Source: Candidatus Magnetobacterium casense
GTDB lineage: Bacteria; Nitrospirota; Thermodesulfovibrionia; Thermodesulfovibrionales; Magnetobacteriaceae
DNA length: 60,729 nucleotides
Assembly: GCF_000714715.1 (NCBI RefSeq)
Contig: NZ_JMFO01000010.1
Coordinates: 37,501 to 98,229 of the forward strand
Direction: 5' to 3'
Part shown: piece after piece, positions 24,715 through 33,396 of the stretch
Layout of the letters: every line of letters starts with the position of its first letter
Numbering within the stretch: position 1 is the stretch's first letter
Made by a program: the position numbers and the translations under genes
Notes under the pieces: model-generated
Told to the model about the DNA's origin: nothing
The model's database searches: none
What the model saw: the letters and a program-made list of their open reading frames with translations, nothing else

Positions 24715-25187
24715 TGTATTACGACGTCATAGATTCGCCTGTTGGTATTGTTTACGTTGTTTTTATGGGAGACGTGCTTAAGGCCGTAACTTTAGAGAAG
24801 CCACGGTGCAGGAATTATCCGATAAATTCCCGCATAAAGGATCAGTTTTACGAGTATTTTGCCGGTAAGAGACAGAATTTCGATGTCGGGTTCTATTTGG
24901 ATGAGATAACGCCTTTTTGTGCGGCTGTGTACAAGACCCTGAATCGGGTATTGTATGGGGAGGTCTGTACGTACAAGGAGCTTGCACAATGGGTTGGTAT
25001 TGTCGGTGGAGCCAGGGCAGTAGGACAGGCGTTGAGAAGAAATCCATTGCCTATTGTTATTCCATGTCATAGGGTAATAGCTTCGGACGGTTCTTTGGGC
25101 GGATTTTCTCTTGGACTACACATCAAGAGATGGCTCCTTGAAAGAGAAAAAGTATCCGTATCATTGTTTACTCAGGCTCTTTCTTAA
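24714..25187 (+). CDS. ogt: Methylated-DNA-protein-cysteine methyltransferase
   Basis: A 157-aa suicide repair protein that removes alkyl groups from O6-alkylguanine. The acceptor Cys is in IVIPCHRVIA; GEVCTYKELA and GGARAVGQALRRNP are the helix-turn-helix and Arg-finger regions. I prefer the GTG at 24714 (MYYDVIDSPVG) over the ATG at 24675, because it matches the family N-terminus and overlaps the upstream stop. Confidence 0.93.
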   Translation: MYYDVIDSPVGIVYVVFMGDVLKAVTLEKPRCRNYPINSRIKDQFYEYFAGKRQNFDVGFYLDEITPFCAAVYKTLNRVLYGEVCTYKELAQWVGIVGGARAVGQALRRNPLPIVIPCHRVIASDGSLGGFSLGLHIKRWLLEREKVSVSLFTQALS

Positions 25188-25201
25188 AAAATGAGGAATC
25201 C

Positions 25202-25220
25202 CCCTCCCTTCATGGGAGGG
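25202..25220 (+). terminator. Hairpin after ogt
   Basis: CCCTCCC-TTCAT-GGGAGGG, a perfect 7-bp stem, followed by TTCTTAAAAATTTT. It fits an intrinsic terminator. Confidence 0.65.
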
Positions 25221-25326
25221 TTCTTAAAAATTTTATGTAAGAATTTTTTTGTGCAAAAACAAGCCACTTTGTTTTAATATATAAGCGATACAGGTAAACC
25301 CCAAAAGCTATGAATAGGGAGCGTAA

Positions 25327-26445
25327 ATGGAATTGAGAGAGATAGTCAGAAAATTAAAAGAAATATCAAAAGATATAAGGGTCTTGTTCGTGGAAGATGA
25401 TGAGAACCTTTTACGTATAATGTCAGGTATACTTTCAAAGTACTTTAACAACGTAACATGTGTGTTAAATGGTCAGGAAGGTCTTGATATGTATAAATCC
25501 GGCAAATATGATATTGTTATTACGGATATACGCATGCCGGTCATGAGTGGGATCGAAATGACAAAACAGATCAAGCAACTCAATGAAGAGCAAATTATAA
25601 TCGTAACCTCGGCATACAATGATTCTCAGTACTTGACAGAGTTAATAGAGATCAATGTGAACCATTTCATATTAAAACCAATCGATACAAACAAGCTATT
25701 TGAGGTTCTGTACACGGCATGTAAGAGGATTGTCAACGAGCGACAGCTTGAACAATGGCACAAGAACCTTGAAGATGCCGTAAGACAACGTACCCTCCAA
25801 TTGTCTGAAGCAAACGACCTGTTGTCAGCATCTCTCATGGATAAGGCTGTCCTTCTCAAAGAGGTCCACCATAGGGTAAAGAATAATTTGCAGATCATAT
25901 CCAGCCTCTTGAGTCTTCAGGCAGAAACAATCGAAGATAAGAAACTTCTAAGTATATTCATGGACAGTCAGCAGCGTATAAGGTCAATGGCCCTGATACA
26001 CGAAAAACTGTATCAGTCTGCCGATATGTCCAAGCTGGACTTTGCTCAGTATATTGAGGAACTAACAACGGAACTGTTGCAGTCCTATCGGATATATCAT
26101 AGTAGTACTAGTGTTTGTTTGGACCTGGATATAAGCATAAAAATGCTCGATGTTGATATCGTGGTTCCCTGTGCATTGGTTGTTTGTGAGCTTGTCTCCA
26201 ACTCTCTTAAGTATGCCTTCTCTACCGGGCAGGAAGGTTGTATACATATTAAGTTCTTTAAAACTTCAGAGGATAAGTACGAGTTAATCGTTGGTGATAA
26301 CGGGAGGGGATTACCGGAGAATATGGATATAAAAAAATTGAGTTCATTGGGAATGCAGTTAGTATGCGACTTGGTAACAAGAAAACTCAAAGGAAATATA
26401 GAGATAGAGAGAACTCAAGGAACTACATTTAGGATGCTCTTCTAA
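25327..26445 (+). CDS. Receiver-histidine kinase fusion (HisKA_2 type)
   Basis: A 372-aa soluble protein: receiver domain (about 17-130, Asp in IVITDIRMPVMSG), a coiled-coil linker (about 135-175), a HisKA_2 dimerisation domain with phospho-His in KEVHHRVKNNLQIISSLLSLQ (about 180-200), and an ATPase domain (VVCELVSNSLKYAF, GDNGRGLPE). The linked receiver probably regulates this cytoplasmic kinase. It has its own promoter region after a terminator. Confidence 0.92.
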   Translation: MELREIVRKLKEISKDIRVLFVEDDENLLRIMSGILSKYFNNVTCVLNGQEGLDMYKSGKYDIVITDIRMPVMSGIEMTKQIKQLNEEQIIIVTSAYNDSQYLTELIEINVNHFILKPIDTNKLFEVLYTACKRIVNERQLEQWHKNLEDAVRQRTLQLSEANDLLSASLMDKAVLLKEVHHRVKNNLQIISSLLSLQAETIEDKKLLSIFMDSQQRIRSMALIHEKLYQSADMSKLDFAQYIEELTTELLQSYRIYHSSTSVCLDLDISIKMLDVDIVVPCALVVCELVSNSLKYAFSTGQEGCIHIKFFKTSEDKYELIVGDNGRGLPENMDIKKLSSLGMQLVCDLVTRKLKGNIEIERTQGTTFRMLF

Positions 26446-26775
26446 AAACCTTTTGTTCTTTCAAAGTGGAATGTTCTATGATCAAAATATATATTAAATA
26501 AATAAATAGTAGTAGTTATAGGGGCTGTTAGTATGTAGAGAAATGATCATAACTCAATACCAAAGCGGATTTACGTTGCTTGTATCCCTGTTAATAACCG
26601 TATCCTTATTGCCCCCAAAAGTGAATATTTTTTGCCTGTGATCTTATCTACTTTTAAAACACGGTTTATTAACAGGTTGCAAGCGTACTTATCAACAGAC
26701 ATTTTTAACATCCCTTTGTGGTAAAATATAATTGTAAGAGCAATAAGAAACTTAAGGCTAAGGAGGAAAAGACAT
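26446..26775. other. Gene-free region before the oxygen-defence island
   Basis: AT-rich with no convincing gene. It contains GTTAATAACC and GGTTTATTAAC half-sites near 26590 and 26660, and GTGGTAAAATATAATTG at about 26718-26734, which may hold the -10 element for the genes that follow. Confidence 0.45.
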
Positions 26776-27228
26776 ATGTGCATGGATCATAGTTTTAGAT
26801 GCAGTTGTGGGCAGTACGAGGTCAGCATGACCTTTAAGAATGAGATACTGCCACCGGAGACATTAAGTGCCCTTTATTGTCCTAAGTGTTCAACGAGCGT
26901 GGAGTTTAATCCCGATACGATGATCAGGGACAATGGCTGGGTTATCGAGTACGATATGGAGATAGCCCGCCTGATGTCTAACAGCATGCCGGCAGAACAC
27001 CTTAGACGTCTTAACCCCGATATGATTTTCGTCGAGGACTACTGTTCATGGCGGGGGATATATCCCGGTGACCATGTAGACAGCTTGAAAGAAAAGGAAT
27101 CCATTGTGTCTATGGCCAAGGTCAACCCAAAAAAATACATAACTGAAATAAAGGACTGGGCAAACAGACGCACGGAACGACTAAGACAAGAGGGATGGCG
27201 CAAGGCCCATGAGCGGGTGGCAGTCTGA
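26776..27228 (+). CDS. Zinc-ribbon protein of unknown function
   Basis: A 150-aa protein with four cysteines arranged CSC...CPKC (residues about 9-38), likely a zinc or iron site, then a helical charged region. AAGGAGG precedes the ATG. I do not recognise the family. It opens the cluster with Roo, rubredoxin and superoxide reductase, so a redox or metal-sensing role is plausible but unproven. Confidence 0.75.
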   Translation: MCMDHSFRCSCGQYEVSMTFKNEILPPETLSALYCPKCSTSVEFNPDTMIRDNGWVIEYDMEIARLMSNSMPAEHLRRLNPDMIFVEDYCSWRGIYPGDHVDSLKEKESIVSMAKVNPKKYITEIKDWANRRTERLRQEGWRKAHERVAV

Positions 27229-27244
27229 GGTAAGGAGGAGTCAA

Positions 27245-27427
27245 ATGATGAGTCTGGATAACAGTTGCAATACGTTTAGTTGTGGTTGTGGTGGAGACGT
27301 GAAAAGCCCTACGCTAAAACTACTTAAATGCCGTCAGTGTGGTCACGAAAACGAGGTCTGGAGCGATGACGATCAACCCGTATGTCTCCAATGCGGAGAT
27401 GCCCTCGGCGCAATTTCCGTAGCATGA
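27245..27427 (+). CDS. Small zinc-ribbon protein
   Basis: A 60-aa protein; start ATG 27245, 8 nt after AAGGAGG. Cysteines are paired as FSCGCGG, CRQCGHE and CLQCGDA, a rubredoxin-like or zinc-ribbon knuckle. It lies 16 nt after the previous zinc-ribbon gene and 34 nt before the flavodiiron gene. Function unknown. Confidence 0.68.
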   Translation: MMSLDNSCNTFSCGCGGDVKSPTLKLLKCRQCGHENEVWSDDDQPVCLQCGDALGAISVA

Positions 27428-27461
27428 CAGAATAAGGATATAAGGAGAGATACGGCAGATT

Positions 27462-28685
27462 ATGAATTCCATAGAGATTAAACCGGATATTTTTTGGGTT
27501 GGAGCCATAGACTGGGCTATGCGCGACTTCCACGGCATTGCCACACCCACCGGTACCACATACAACAACTACCTGATACTCGATGAGGATATAACCCTCA
27601 TTGATACCGTCAAGTATGACTTCTCAGACGTTGGCATCAACAACGTCAAGGGGATGATTGACCCCAAAAAGATCAAAAACATCGTCATAAACCACATAGA
27701 AGATGATCACATGGGGGCGCTTGAGAGGTTTGTTGGCCTTATCGGTGCCGATAACGTTACCATCTATGCTTCGGCAAAAGGCAAGGAGGGTATCGGCAAG
27801 TTCTTTGATGCCACGCACTGGAACATAAAGGTGGTAAAAACCGGCGATGAGCTGAAGATCGGCAAGTACACCCTGTTATTTATAGAGACCCCTATGCTGC
27901 ACTGGCCGGACTCTATGATGACATACGTTAAGGGGGCAAAGCTGCTTATCTCTCAGGATGCCTTCGGACAACATATTGCCACAACGGCACGGTTTGATGA
28001 CGAGTTTGTAAGCGGTCCCTGTCTCAACGAACTTGATGCAGCCGTGATCGACTACTACGCCAACATACTCATGCCTTTCGGTAAGCTGATAAAGACCAAG
28101 ATCGCCCAAATACAGGGCATGGGGTTGGATATAGACATGATAGCCCCCGACCATGGCGTGATATGGAGGACATACCCCCAGAGGCCCTTGGATATGTACA
28201 TGGATATGGCCAATGGCAAGGCCCTGTTACGTGTCACCATTATCTACGACACCATGTGGAAGAACACCGAACAGATGACCTTGCCAATCATACAGGGGAT
28301 CAAGCAGGAGGGGGTAGAGTGCAAGGTCGTAAAGCTGACAACAACACCCATCAGTGTAGCGATTACGGAATACTGGAAGTCACGGGCGTGTCTGATAGGT
28401 TCCTCTACGCTTAATAACCTGGCACTACCTTCCGTGGCGGAGTTTGTGTACTTTCTCCAGGGACTTAGGCCCAAGGACAGGCTAATGGGTGCCTTTGGAA
28501 GCTACGGTTGGGCAGGAGGGGCCGTCAAGTGGCTGTACGACATGTATGACGCCATGAAGTTGAAAACCGTTAAACCTGGTATGCAGATACAGTTTCATCC
28601 ATCCTTGGATGATGTAAATACGTGTTATGAGTTTGGCCGTAACTTTGCCAGAGAGGTAAAGCAATATCACAAGGGATTTGAGTAA
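27462..28685 (+). CDS. roo: Flavodiiron protein (rubredoxin:oxygen oxidoreductase)
   Basis: A 407-aa A-type flavodiiron protein. The N-terminal metallo-beta-lactamase-like domain has the diiron ligands NHIEDDHMG and later His/Asp residues ([15 protein letters not shown]). The C-terminal flavodoxin domain (about 255-405) has an FMN loop at [11 protein letters not shown]. It reduces O2 to water, or NO to N2O, with electrons from rubredoxin. A rubredoxin gene follows 37 nt later, supporting the assignment in an anaerobe. Confidence 0.94.
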   Translation: MNSIEIKPDIFWVGAIDWAMRDFHGIATPTGTTYNNYLILDEDITLIDTVKYDFSDVGINNVKGMIDPKKIKNIVINHIEDDHMGALERFVGLIGADNVTIYASAKGKEGIGKFFDATHWNIKVVKTGDELKIGKYTLLFIETPMLHWPDSMMTYVKGAKLLISQDAFGQHIATTARFDDEFVSGPCLNELDAAVIDYYANILMPFGKLIKTKIAQIQGMGLDIDMIAPDHGVIWRTYPQRPLDMYMDMANGKALLRVTIIYDTMWKNTEQMTLPIIQGIKQEGVECKVVKLTTTPISVAITEYWKSRACLIGSSTLNNLALPSVAEFVYFLQGLRPKDRLMGAFGSYGWAGGAVKWLYDMYDAMKLKTVKPGMQIQFHPSLDDVNTCYEFGRNFAREVKQYHKGFE

Positions 28686-28722
28686 AGAGTCAATCCCTGC
28701 AAGATTAAGGAGGATAATATCT

Positions 28723-28851
28723 ATGTATAGGTGTACAGTGTGTGGTTGGATGTATGATGAGTCTAAGGAGGGTACGAGCTTCAACGATCTCCCTGATGAT
28801 TATACTTGTCCTGTCTGTAATGCCCCAAAGGAAGCCTTTGAAGAGGCATAA
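28723..28851 (+). CDS. Rubredoxin (short)
   Basis: Only 42 aa, with both knuckles: [11 protein letters not shown] and [15 protein letters not shown]. Most rubredoxins have about 52 residues; the shortening is in the loop between the two CxxC motifs ([11 protein letters not shown]). AAGGAGG lies 9 nt before the ATG. It is the probable electron donor to the flavodiiron and superoxide reductase proteins on either side. Confidence 0.93.
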   Translation: MYRCTVCGWMYDESKEGTSFNDLPDDYTCPVCNAPKEAFEEA

Positions 28852-28871
28852 GATTTTAAGGAGGCAGTTAT

Positions 28872-29246
28872 ATGTCTGAAAAGAGCCTGTTTTGCGGAAT
28901 GAACAAACCCGCAGACCCAAACAATCTGACCGATTCGGAAAAGAAGCATATGCCGGTCATTGAATGTCCCGATGTCGTGAAGGCCGGTGAGCCTTTCAAG
29001 GTAAGCATTAAGGTGGGCTCAATCCCGCACGTCATGGAGGAGGCCCATCATGTTCAGTGGATAGACGTGTATTCCGGTCAGAACTTTAACGTTAGAATAG
29101 ACCTGACGCCGGTGTTTACCAAGCCAGAGATCACGGTGACACTACTCAAGAGCGGCAAACACCGCACCACCACACTGAGGGTCGTGGAGAGATGCAACTT
29201 GCATGGTCAATGGGAGGCCTCAAAAGAGATTACCGTAAACGAGTAA
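28872..29246 (+). CDS. Superoxide reductase (neelaredoxin type)
   Basis: A 124-aa class II superoxide reductase without the N-terminal desulforedoxin domain. The Fe(His)4Cys site is visible as KKHMPVI, PHVMEEAHHVQWI and CNLHGQW. It reduces superoxide to peroxide, using rubredoxin. AAGGAGG before the ATG; it lies in a run with Roo, rubredoxin and peroxiredoxin. Confidence 0.94.
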   Translation: MSEKSLFCGMNKPADPNNLTDSEKKHMPVIECPDVVKAGEPFKVSIKVGSIPHVMEEAHHVQWIDVYSGQNFNVRIDLTPVFTKPEITVTLLKSGKHRTTTLRVVERCNLHGQWEASKEITVNE

Positions 29247-29334
29247 TTTACGTATACCGGGGGGCCAGTGTGTCCCCCTATAATAGATTTATTGTCCTGG
29301 TAGTGACCGGGGCTAAAGAAGGAGGGTTTTTCTG

Positions 29335-29973
29335 GTGTCTGAAGATTTTGATGATGATGATATGGACGATATGTGTTGCAGTTTGAGGGTTGGTCAGAAG
29401 GTTCCGGATTTTAAACTGGAGACTTATGAACCGGCAAGGGGGCAGTTTTCAGAGGTATCCCTGGAGGACCTCACGGATAAAGGTAAGTGGGTAGTGCTGG
29501 TGTTCTACCCTGCGGACTTTACGTTTGTGTGTGCCACGGAGTTTGAGGCCATTGCGGAACGCTACGAAGAGTTCAAAAAACTGGGTGCAGAGGTCATAAC
29601 CATCAGTACGGATACCAAGTTCGTACACTTGGCCTGGCAGAGGGATGAGAAATCTCTGGCCAATGTAAAACACATCATGGGTGCCGACCATACGGCCTAT
29701 GTATCGAGACTCTTTGGCGTCTATAACGAGGCCAATGGCCTGGACCTCAGGGGTACCTTTATTATCAGTCCCGATGGTACACTTTTAAATTCCGAAATAA
29801 ACTTCTACAACCTTGGCAGAAACTTCGACGAAGTGCTGCGCAAGCTCAAGGCCAACACCTATCTGTCAAAGCACGGTGAGGAGGCCTGCCCGGCCAAGTG
29901 GCAGAAGGATGGTGACAAGACGCTTAAGCCATCGGCAGACCTGGTTGGAAAGGTCTTTGAGGCGTTACACTAA
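29335..29973 (+). CDS. 2-Cys peroxiredoxin (AhpC/Prx1 type)
   Basis: A 212-aa thiol peroxidase. Peroxidatic Cys in FYPADFTFVCATE, resolving Cys in GEEACPAKW near the C-terminus. The GTG at 29335 was chosen because AGGAGGG lies 8 nt upstream; the extra N-terminus is an unusual Asp-rich stretch with a Cys-Cys pair (DFDDDDMDDMCC). It completes a superoxide to peroxide to water route with the preceding gene. Confidence 0.93.
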   Translation: MSEDFDDDDMDDMCCSLRVGQKVPDFKLETYEPARGQFSEVSLEDLTDKGKWVVLVFYPADFTFVCATEFEAIAERYEEFKKLGAEVITISTDTKFVHLAWQRDEKSLANVKHIMGADHTAYVSRLFGVYNEANGLDLRGTFIISPDGTLLNSEINFYNLGRNFDEVLRKLKANTYLSKHGEEACPAKWQKDGDKTLKPSADLVGKVFEALH

Positions 29974-29985
29974 AAAGGTTAATTA

Positions 29986-30558
29986 GTGAGGGTTGTAATT
30001 TTTCAGTCTAGCCCCAGGGCAGGTGGAAACACCGATCTGTTGTTGGATGTGGCCGTGGGGGCAATAAAAGAGGCGGGGGTGCAGATGACCATCTTTAAAC
30101 CTCACATGATGGACATTGCCCCCTGCAGCAACTGTGGCGGATGCGATGACACGGGTGTGTGTGTTGTCAATGACGACATGGCAGAGGTCTACAGGGCAAT
30201 CTATGAGGGAGACAAGTTTATACTGGCCAGCCCTGTGTTTTTTTTTGGTCTGCCGGCACAGGTCAAGTGTCTCATTGACAGAACTCAGGCCCTGTGGTGT
30301 GAGAAGTACTTGTTGAATCGACCAATTGCTGAGACCGAACATGTCAGAGAAGGGCTCGTAATTCTGGTTGGCGGGATGAAGAAGGAGGTCGGATTCAATT
30401 CGGCGGCGGCTACGGCAACAGCTTTTTTCAGGACTATCAGTGTTGGCAAACATCACAACTTGTTCTTTACGGGGATTGACAAAAAGGGTGCCATTAAGTC
30501 GCATCCAACCGCTTATAACGATGTCCATGCCGCTACTGTAAAGCTGATTGGAGGTTAG
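29986..30558 (+). CDS. Iron-sulfur flavoprotein-like NADPH-dependent FMN reductase
   Basis: A 190-aa flavodoxin-fold protein, GTG start. FMN phosphate loop SSPRAGGNTDLLL near the N-terminus, Cys cluster CSNCGGCDDTGVC (about 47-59) as in iron-sulfur flavoproteins, and SPVFFFGLPAQVKCLIDR. It probably shuttles electrons in the same stress cluster; the donor is unknown. It starts 12 nt after the peroxiredoxin stop. Confidence 0.85.
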   Translation: MRVVIFQSSPRAGGNTDLLLDVAVGAIKEAGVQMTIFKPHMMDIAPCSNCGGCDDTGVCVVNDDMAEVYRAIYEGDKFILASPVFFFGLPAQVKCLIDRTQALWCEKYLLNRPIAETEHVREGLVILVGGMKKEVGFNSAAATATAFFRTISVGKHHNLFFTGIDKKGAIKSHPTAYNDVHAATVKLIGG

Positions 30559-30595
30559 TTTAGTGCCCGTCTGACTGTAATTATGGAGGTAGTCA

Positions 30596-30853
30596 ATGAG
30601 AAATATAGTCCTGTTTGCCTTAAGCACATGTCCGGCGTGTAAGAAGACAAGGGAGTTGCTTGATACAAACAAGATAGAATATGTGCTTGTAGAGCTTGAT
30701 CTGGTTGACCTTGAATCCAGAAATAAGCTCTTGGATGAGGTCAGGAGGTTTAATCCTCGCGAGACCTTTCCCACGCTTGTCATAAACAAGGGTGAGAAGG
30801 TGATTGTGGGTTATGACGAGTCGGAGCTTAAGAGTGAATTTGGAGGCCACTGA
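30596..30853 (+). CDS. Glutaredoxin-like protein
   Basis: An 85-aa thioredoxin-fold protein with active site CPAC (residues 13-16), cis-Pro in ETFPTLVI, and a C-terminal GYDESELKS. Likely a dithiol reductant for the cluster's peroxiredoxin or flavoprotein. Confidence 0.9.
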   Translation: MRNIVLFALSTCPACKKTRELLDTNKIEYVLVELDLVDLESRNKLLDEVRRFNPRETFPTLVINKGEKVIVGYDESELKSEFGGH

Positions 30854-30892
30854 CATGCCACCCTTGCAACGGGTTAGCGACAGACGGGGGGA

Positions 30893-32089
30893 ATGAGGAA
30901 GAGACGTGTTGTTATAACGGGCATCGGAGCGATAACCCCCCTGGGCAATAACTTCAGACAGTCCTGGGAGGGGTTAATCAGTGGCAAGTGCGGATTGGAT
31001 GTCGTTGAGGGCATAGGCTGTGGCAGGATTGCCGGAGAGCAGTTTCAGTGGGAGGACTATCTTTCGGAGAAGCAACTAAGGCGCCTGGACCCCTTTGTCC
31101 ATTATGCCCTTGTGGCTGCCGCAATGGCACTTGAAGACAGTGCCTCAGACCGTGCTAGTATAAACAACTGTGCCATAATCATGGGAACAAGCAGAGGTGG
31201 AATAACCCGCCTTAACGAGGCACTCAGAGACATTAACAACCACAAACGCCTCTCAAGCTACCTGATGTCCGGTACAACGTCTGGGATGGCGGCCTCCTAC
31301 ATCGCCGAGGTGTTTGGCAGTGGCGGGTATACGTTGGGGATATCAAATGCCTGCGCCTCGGGGGCCAATGCCGTTGGTGAGGCATACCGCCTGGTTAGTG
31401 ATGGCTATGCCGAGGTGGCTATTAGCGGGGGCAGTGATGCCCCGCTGTGTGATATATGCTTTATGGGATATGAGGCGTGCAGGGCGCTCTCCCGCAGTCA
31501 TGTCTCAAGGCCCTTTGACGTGAAGAGGGACGGGTTTGTGTTGTCTGAGGGTGCGGCGGTCTTGATCCTTGAGGCATATGACAGGGCGCTTGGACGTGGT
31601 GCTCCAAGCTATGCCGAAATAGTGGCCCATACAAACAGCTCCGACGGTTACAATCAGGTAAGACCAAACAACACCGCTCAGGCGAGGGCCATGCTCCAGG
31701 CCATCAACATTGCCTCCCTGACTACCGGGGATATCGATCACGTCAACACCCATGGTAGTTCAACACGCCTGGGTGACCTCTCTGAGGCAATGGCTATACG
31801 AGAGGTGTTTAAGGAAATGGCAGAGGGTTTGCCCATAACGGCCAATAAATCGGCAACCGGACATATGCTGGCGGCCTCCGGGGCGTTTGAGCTGGCCACC
31901 GCAGCCATGACCATCAGGGAGGGTGTCATACCGCCAACCATAAATGTCGATGAACCTGACCCGGAGTGCTCCATTAATCTTATCAGAGAACCCCTTAGAA
32001 TGACCGTCAAGACAGTCATGTCCAATTCCTTTGGTTTTGGAGGTGGCAATGCCGTAACAATACTAAAAAAATATCAGGAGAACGTATGA
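30893..32089 (+). CDS. Beta-ketoacyl-ACP synthase, FabF-like
   Basis: A 398-aa thiolase-fold condensing enzyme with an intact Cys-His-His triad: SNACASGAN, NTHGSSTRLGD and KSATGHMLAASG. Normal KASII size. Its ATGA overlap with the nucleotide-sugar dehydrogenase indicates an operon with sugar genes, not with other fatty-acid genes, so it may serve a specialised lipid, lipid A or polyketide-like product. No ACP or malonyl transferase is nearby. Confidence 0.88.
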   Translation: MRKRRVVITGIGAITPLGNNFRQSWEGLISGKCGLDVVEGIGCGRIAGEQFQWEDYLSEKQLRRLDPFVHYALVAAAMALEDSASDRASINNCAIIMGTSRGGITRLNEALRDINNHKRLSSYLMSGTTSGMAASYIAEVFGSGGYTLGISNACASGANAVGEAYRLVSDGYAEVAISGGSDAPLCDICFMGYEACRALSRSHVSRPFDVKRDGFVLSEGAAVLILEAYDRALGRGAPSYAEIVAHTNSSDGYNQVRPNNTAQARAMLQAINIASLTTGDIDHVNTHGSSTRLGDLSEAMAIREVFKEMAEGLPITANKSATGHMLAASGAFELATAAMTIREGVIPPTINVDEPDPECSINLIREPLRMTVKTVMSNSFGFGGGNAVTILKKYQENV

Positions 32090-33396
32090 AGCTGGTTGAA
32101 CTAATACGAAACAGGGACGCAAAAATAGGAATTATCGGTCTTGGTTATGTGGGACTACCGCTGCTTATTGAATTTGTGAGGGCGGGATTTAACGTTACGG
32201 GCTTTGACATTGATGAGGCAAAGATACGTTTGTTAAAAGAGGGAAATAGCTACCTCAAGCATATTGACGTCAGCCGTATCAAGCAGTTTACGGGCAAACA
32301 GTTTTTGCCAACCAGCGACTTTTCCGGCCTCTCTGATATGGATTGCATAATAATTTGCGTCCCTACGCCTCTTAACAAGTATCGTGAGCCTGATTTGACG
32401 TATGTCTTTGACTCCACCAGGCTTATTGCGAAACATCTCAAAAATGGCCAACTGATAGTGCTTGAATCCACCACGTATCCTGGTACGACCAGTGACGATG
32501 TACGGGCAATCCTGGATGAGACGGGTTTGAGTGCAGGGGTGGATTACTACCTGGCCTACTCCGCGGAACGGGAAGACCCCAACAACGCCGGCTTTTCTAC
32601 CGCAACTATTCCAAAGGTGGTGAGCGGTCATAGCCCTGACTGCCTGGTCGTTGTACAGACATTGTATGACACGATAATTGAAAAAACTATAGCAGTGTCC
32701 TCAACAAAGGTTGCCGAAGCGGCCAAGCTCCTGGAAAACATCTATCGGGCTGTCAACATTGCCCTGGTAAACGAAATGAAGATGCTCTTTGATGCTATGG
32801 ATATAGACGTGTGGGAGGTGATAGAGGCGGCCAAGACGAAACCCTTCGGTTTTCAGGCCTTCTATCCCGGCCCCGGACTCGGTGGACACTGTATCCCCAT
32901 AGACCCCTTTTATCTGACCTGGAAGGCCAGACAGTACGACTTTCCAACCAGGTTTATTGAGCTTGCCGGGGAGATAAACACGCACATGCCTTTTTTTGTT
33001 GTTGAAAAGGTCTGGGGGGCGCTTAACAAATTTAATAAGTCTGTGAAAGGTTCAAAGATACTGGTTTTAGGCGTAGCCTACAAGAAGGACATCGACGATC
33101 AGAGGGAGTCTCCTGCCCTGAAGATCATACAGTTGCTCATAAAGGATGGCGCCGAAGTGTGCTACAACGACCCCTACGTCGGTGTATGTCGTGGGCATCG
33201 GCATTATCCCGATATAGATATGAAGAGCGTTGAGTTAACCGCCGAATTGTTAAAGGAAGCAGACCTGGTACTCCTTATCACAGACCACAGTATATTTGAT
33301 TACGCATTTATAGAGCAGTACTCAAGGTGTATAGTTGATACGCGGGACGCATTCAGACGAAATAACATAAGGAGTGAGAAAATCTGCAGGGCATGA
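32086..33396 (+). CDS. Nucleotide-sugar dehydrogenase (WbpA/UDP-GlcNAc 6-dehydrogenase type)
   Basis: A 436-aa UDP-glucose/GDP-mannose dehydrogenase family enzyme: NAD site IGIIGLGYVGLPL, ESTTYPGTT, catalytic Cys in GPGLGGHCIPIDPFYLTWKA, and the C-terminal domain VLGVAYKKDIDDQRESPALK. The sequence style is nearer the WbpA group than UDP-glucose dehydrogenase, but the substrate is not certain. Both ends overlap the neighbouring genes by 4 nt. Confidence 0.9.
   Translation: MKLVELIRNRDAKIGIIGLGYVGLPLLIEFVRAGFNVTGFDIDEAKIRLLKEGNSYLKHIDVSRIKQFTGKQFLPTSDFSGLSDMDCIIICVPTPLNKYREPDLTYVFDSTRLIAKHLKNGQLIVLESTTYPGTTSDDVRAILDETGLSAGVDYYLAYSAEREDPNNAGFSTATIPKVVSGHSPDCLVVVQTLYDTIIEKTIAVSSTKVAEAAKLLENIYRAVNIALVNEMKMLFDAMDIDVWEVIEAAKTKPFGFQAFYPGPGLGGHCIPIDPFYLTWKARQYDFPTRFIELAGEINTHMPFFVVEKVWGALNKFNKSVKGSKILVLGVAYKKDIDDQRESPALKIIQLLIKDGAEVCYNDPYVGVCRGHRHYPDIDMKSVELTAELLKEADLVLLITDHSIFDYAFIEQYSRCIVDTRDAFRRNNIRSEKICRA

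Noticed and set aside
26571..26783. Small minus-strand protein upstream of the oxygen-defence island
   Set aside because: AT-rich region, no ribosome site, no family resemblance; it overlaps the probable promoter of the zinc-ribbon gene.
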